NCBI GenBank assembly: GCA_016297855.1 | Contig: JAEDFW010000014.1 | Coordinates: 1 to 22,046, forward strand | DNA from: Oscillospiraceae bacterium | GTDB lineage: Bacteria > Bacillota > Clostridia > Oscillospirales > Oscillospiraceae | Direction: 5' to 3' | Length of the DNA: 22,046 nucleotides | In this document: piece by piece, positions 21,731 to 22,046 of the stretch | Layout of the letters: each line of letters opens with the position of its first letter | How positions within the stretch are numbered: the stretch's first letter is position 1 | Program-made: the position numbers and the translations under genes | The notes under the pieces: generated by a model | The model's database searches: none | Seen by the model: only the letters and a program-made list of their open reading frames with translations | What the model was told of the DNA's origin: nothing

Positions 21731-21751
21731 TTCTATAATAAGGAGGATACT

Positions 21752-22046
21752 ATGCAGGAACTCAAGGAACGGATTCAGCGTGAAGGCAAAGTGCTGCCCG
21801 GCAATATCGTAAAGGTCGACGGCTTCCTCAACCACCGTATCGACTGTCAGCTCATGGCGCACATGGCCGATGAATTTGCCCGGATCTTTGATCTGTCGCA
21901 AGTTGATATTATACTCACAGCCGAGGCCAGCGGCATCGCCATGGCTGCCGTCTGCGCCTACAGGTTCGGTCTGCCCATGATCTATGCGAAAAAGGCCAAG
22001 AGCGACAACATCGAAGGCGGCCTGTACCAGAGCGAGATCTATTCGT
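21752..22046 (+). CDS. xpt: Xanthine phosphoribosyltransferase (partial, 3' end outside window)
   Basis: Converts xanthine to XMP with phosphoribosyl pyrophosphate. Only the first 98 codons are present. My translation starts MQELKERIQREGKVLPGNIV and continues with KVDGFLNHRIDCQLM, TAEASGIAMAA and GLPMIYAKKAKS, characteristic of the Xpt/PurR-like phosphoribosyltransferase family. In Bacillus-type Xpt the N-terminal LKVDxFLNHQ is the same block. ATG at 21752 follows AGGAGG with a good spacer. The PRPP-binding motif lies beyond the window edge. Guanine riboswitch control, common for xpt in Firmicutes, is not seen. Confidence 0.92.
   Translation, partial: MQELKERIQREGKVLPGNIVKVDGFLNHRIDCQLMAHMADEFARIFDLSQVDIILTAEASGIAMAAVCAYRFGLPMIYAKKAKSDNIEGGLYQSEIYS

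Noticed and set aside
21654..21751. Guanine riboswitch before xpt
   Set aside because: The space after the promoter is too short for the three-way-junction aptamer, and the conserved core is not visible.
1..22046. CRISPR array, tRNA, rRNA, insertion sequence or phage genes
   Set aside because: No regularly spaced repeats, cloverleaf sequences, transposase or integrase motifs were seen on either strand.

Overview
The window is a chromosomal stretch from an anaerobic Clostridia-type Bacillota, probably a gut-associated Oscillospirales-like organism. This placement is an inference. It rests on sigma-A style promoters with 17-base spacers, strong AGGAGG-type ribosome sites, GC-rich coding with C/G-ending codons, AT-rich intergenic gaps, and gene types common in Clostridia: an EF-G-like GTPase, FtsH, a Firmicutes-type citrate synthase and a Ni-CO dehydrogenase/acetyl-CoA synthase set. 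I see no tRNA, rRNA, CRISPR array, insertion sequence or phage gene.

Layout. Positions 1-6561 are on the minus strand: a citrate synthase cut by the window edge, an EF-G-like GTPase, a 686-residue membrane protein that looks like a degenerate heavy-metal P-type ATPase, and rlmB. A divergent promoter region (6562-6810) separates these from ftsH and an MscS-type channel on the plus strand. A strong promoter and a structured leader of about 157 bases then precede cooS-cooC-acsB (9977-14827). This is the catalytic core of the Wood-Ljungdahl carbonyl branch: CO dehydrogenase, its Ni-insertion ATPase and acetyl-CoA synthase. All metal-cluster ligands are recognisable. The unit ends in a 33-base perfect inverted repeat and a second, bidirectional terminator. 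The corrinoid protein and methyltransferase genes (acsC, acsD, acsE) are not next to it.

Positions 14916-16968 hold two divergent genes: a very small protein-kinase-fold protein (minus) and a cytoplasmic-looking VWA-domain protein with a cysteine-containing C-terminal domain (plus). The rest is mainly nucleotide metabolism: a nucleoside hydrolase, CTP synthase (pyrG) behind a hairpin-rich leader, hypoxanthine phosphoribosyltransferase (hpt) and the start of xanthine phosphoribosyltransferase (xpt). A LysR-type regulator is divergent from hpt.

Several genes have their likely start well inside the longest open frame: rlmB, ftsH, the kinase-like gene, the nucleoside hydrolase, pyrG and acsB. 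In each case a ribosome site, and often a promoter lying inside the longer frame, decides the start. The most unusual gene is the P-type-ATPase-like protein: it keeps the fold outline but has lost the phosphorylated aspartate, the nucleotide-loop motifs and most of the actuator domain.
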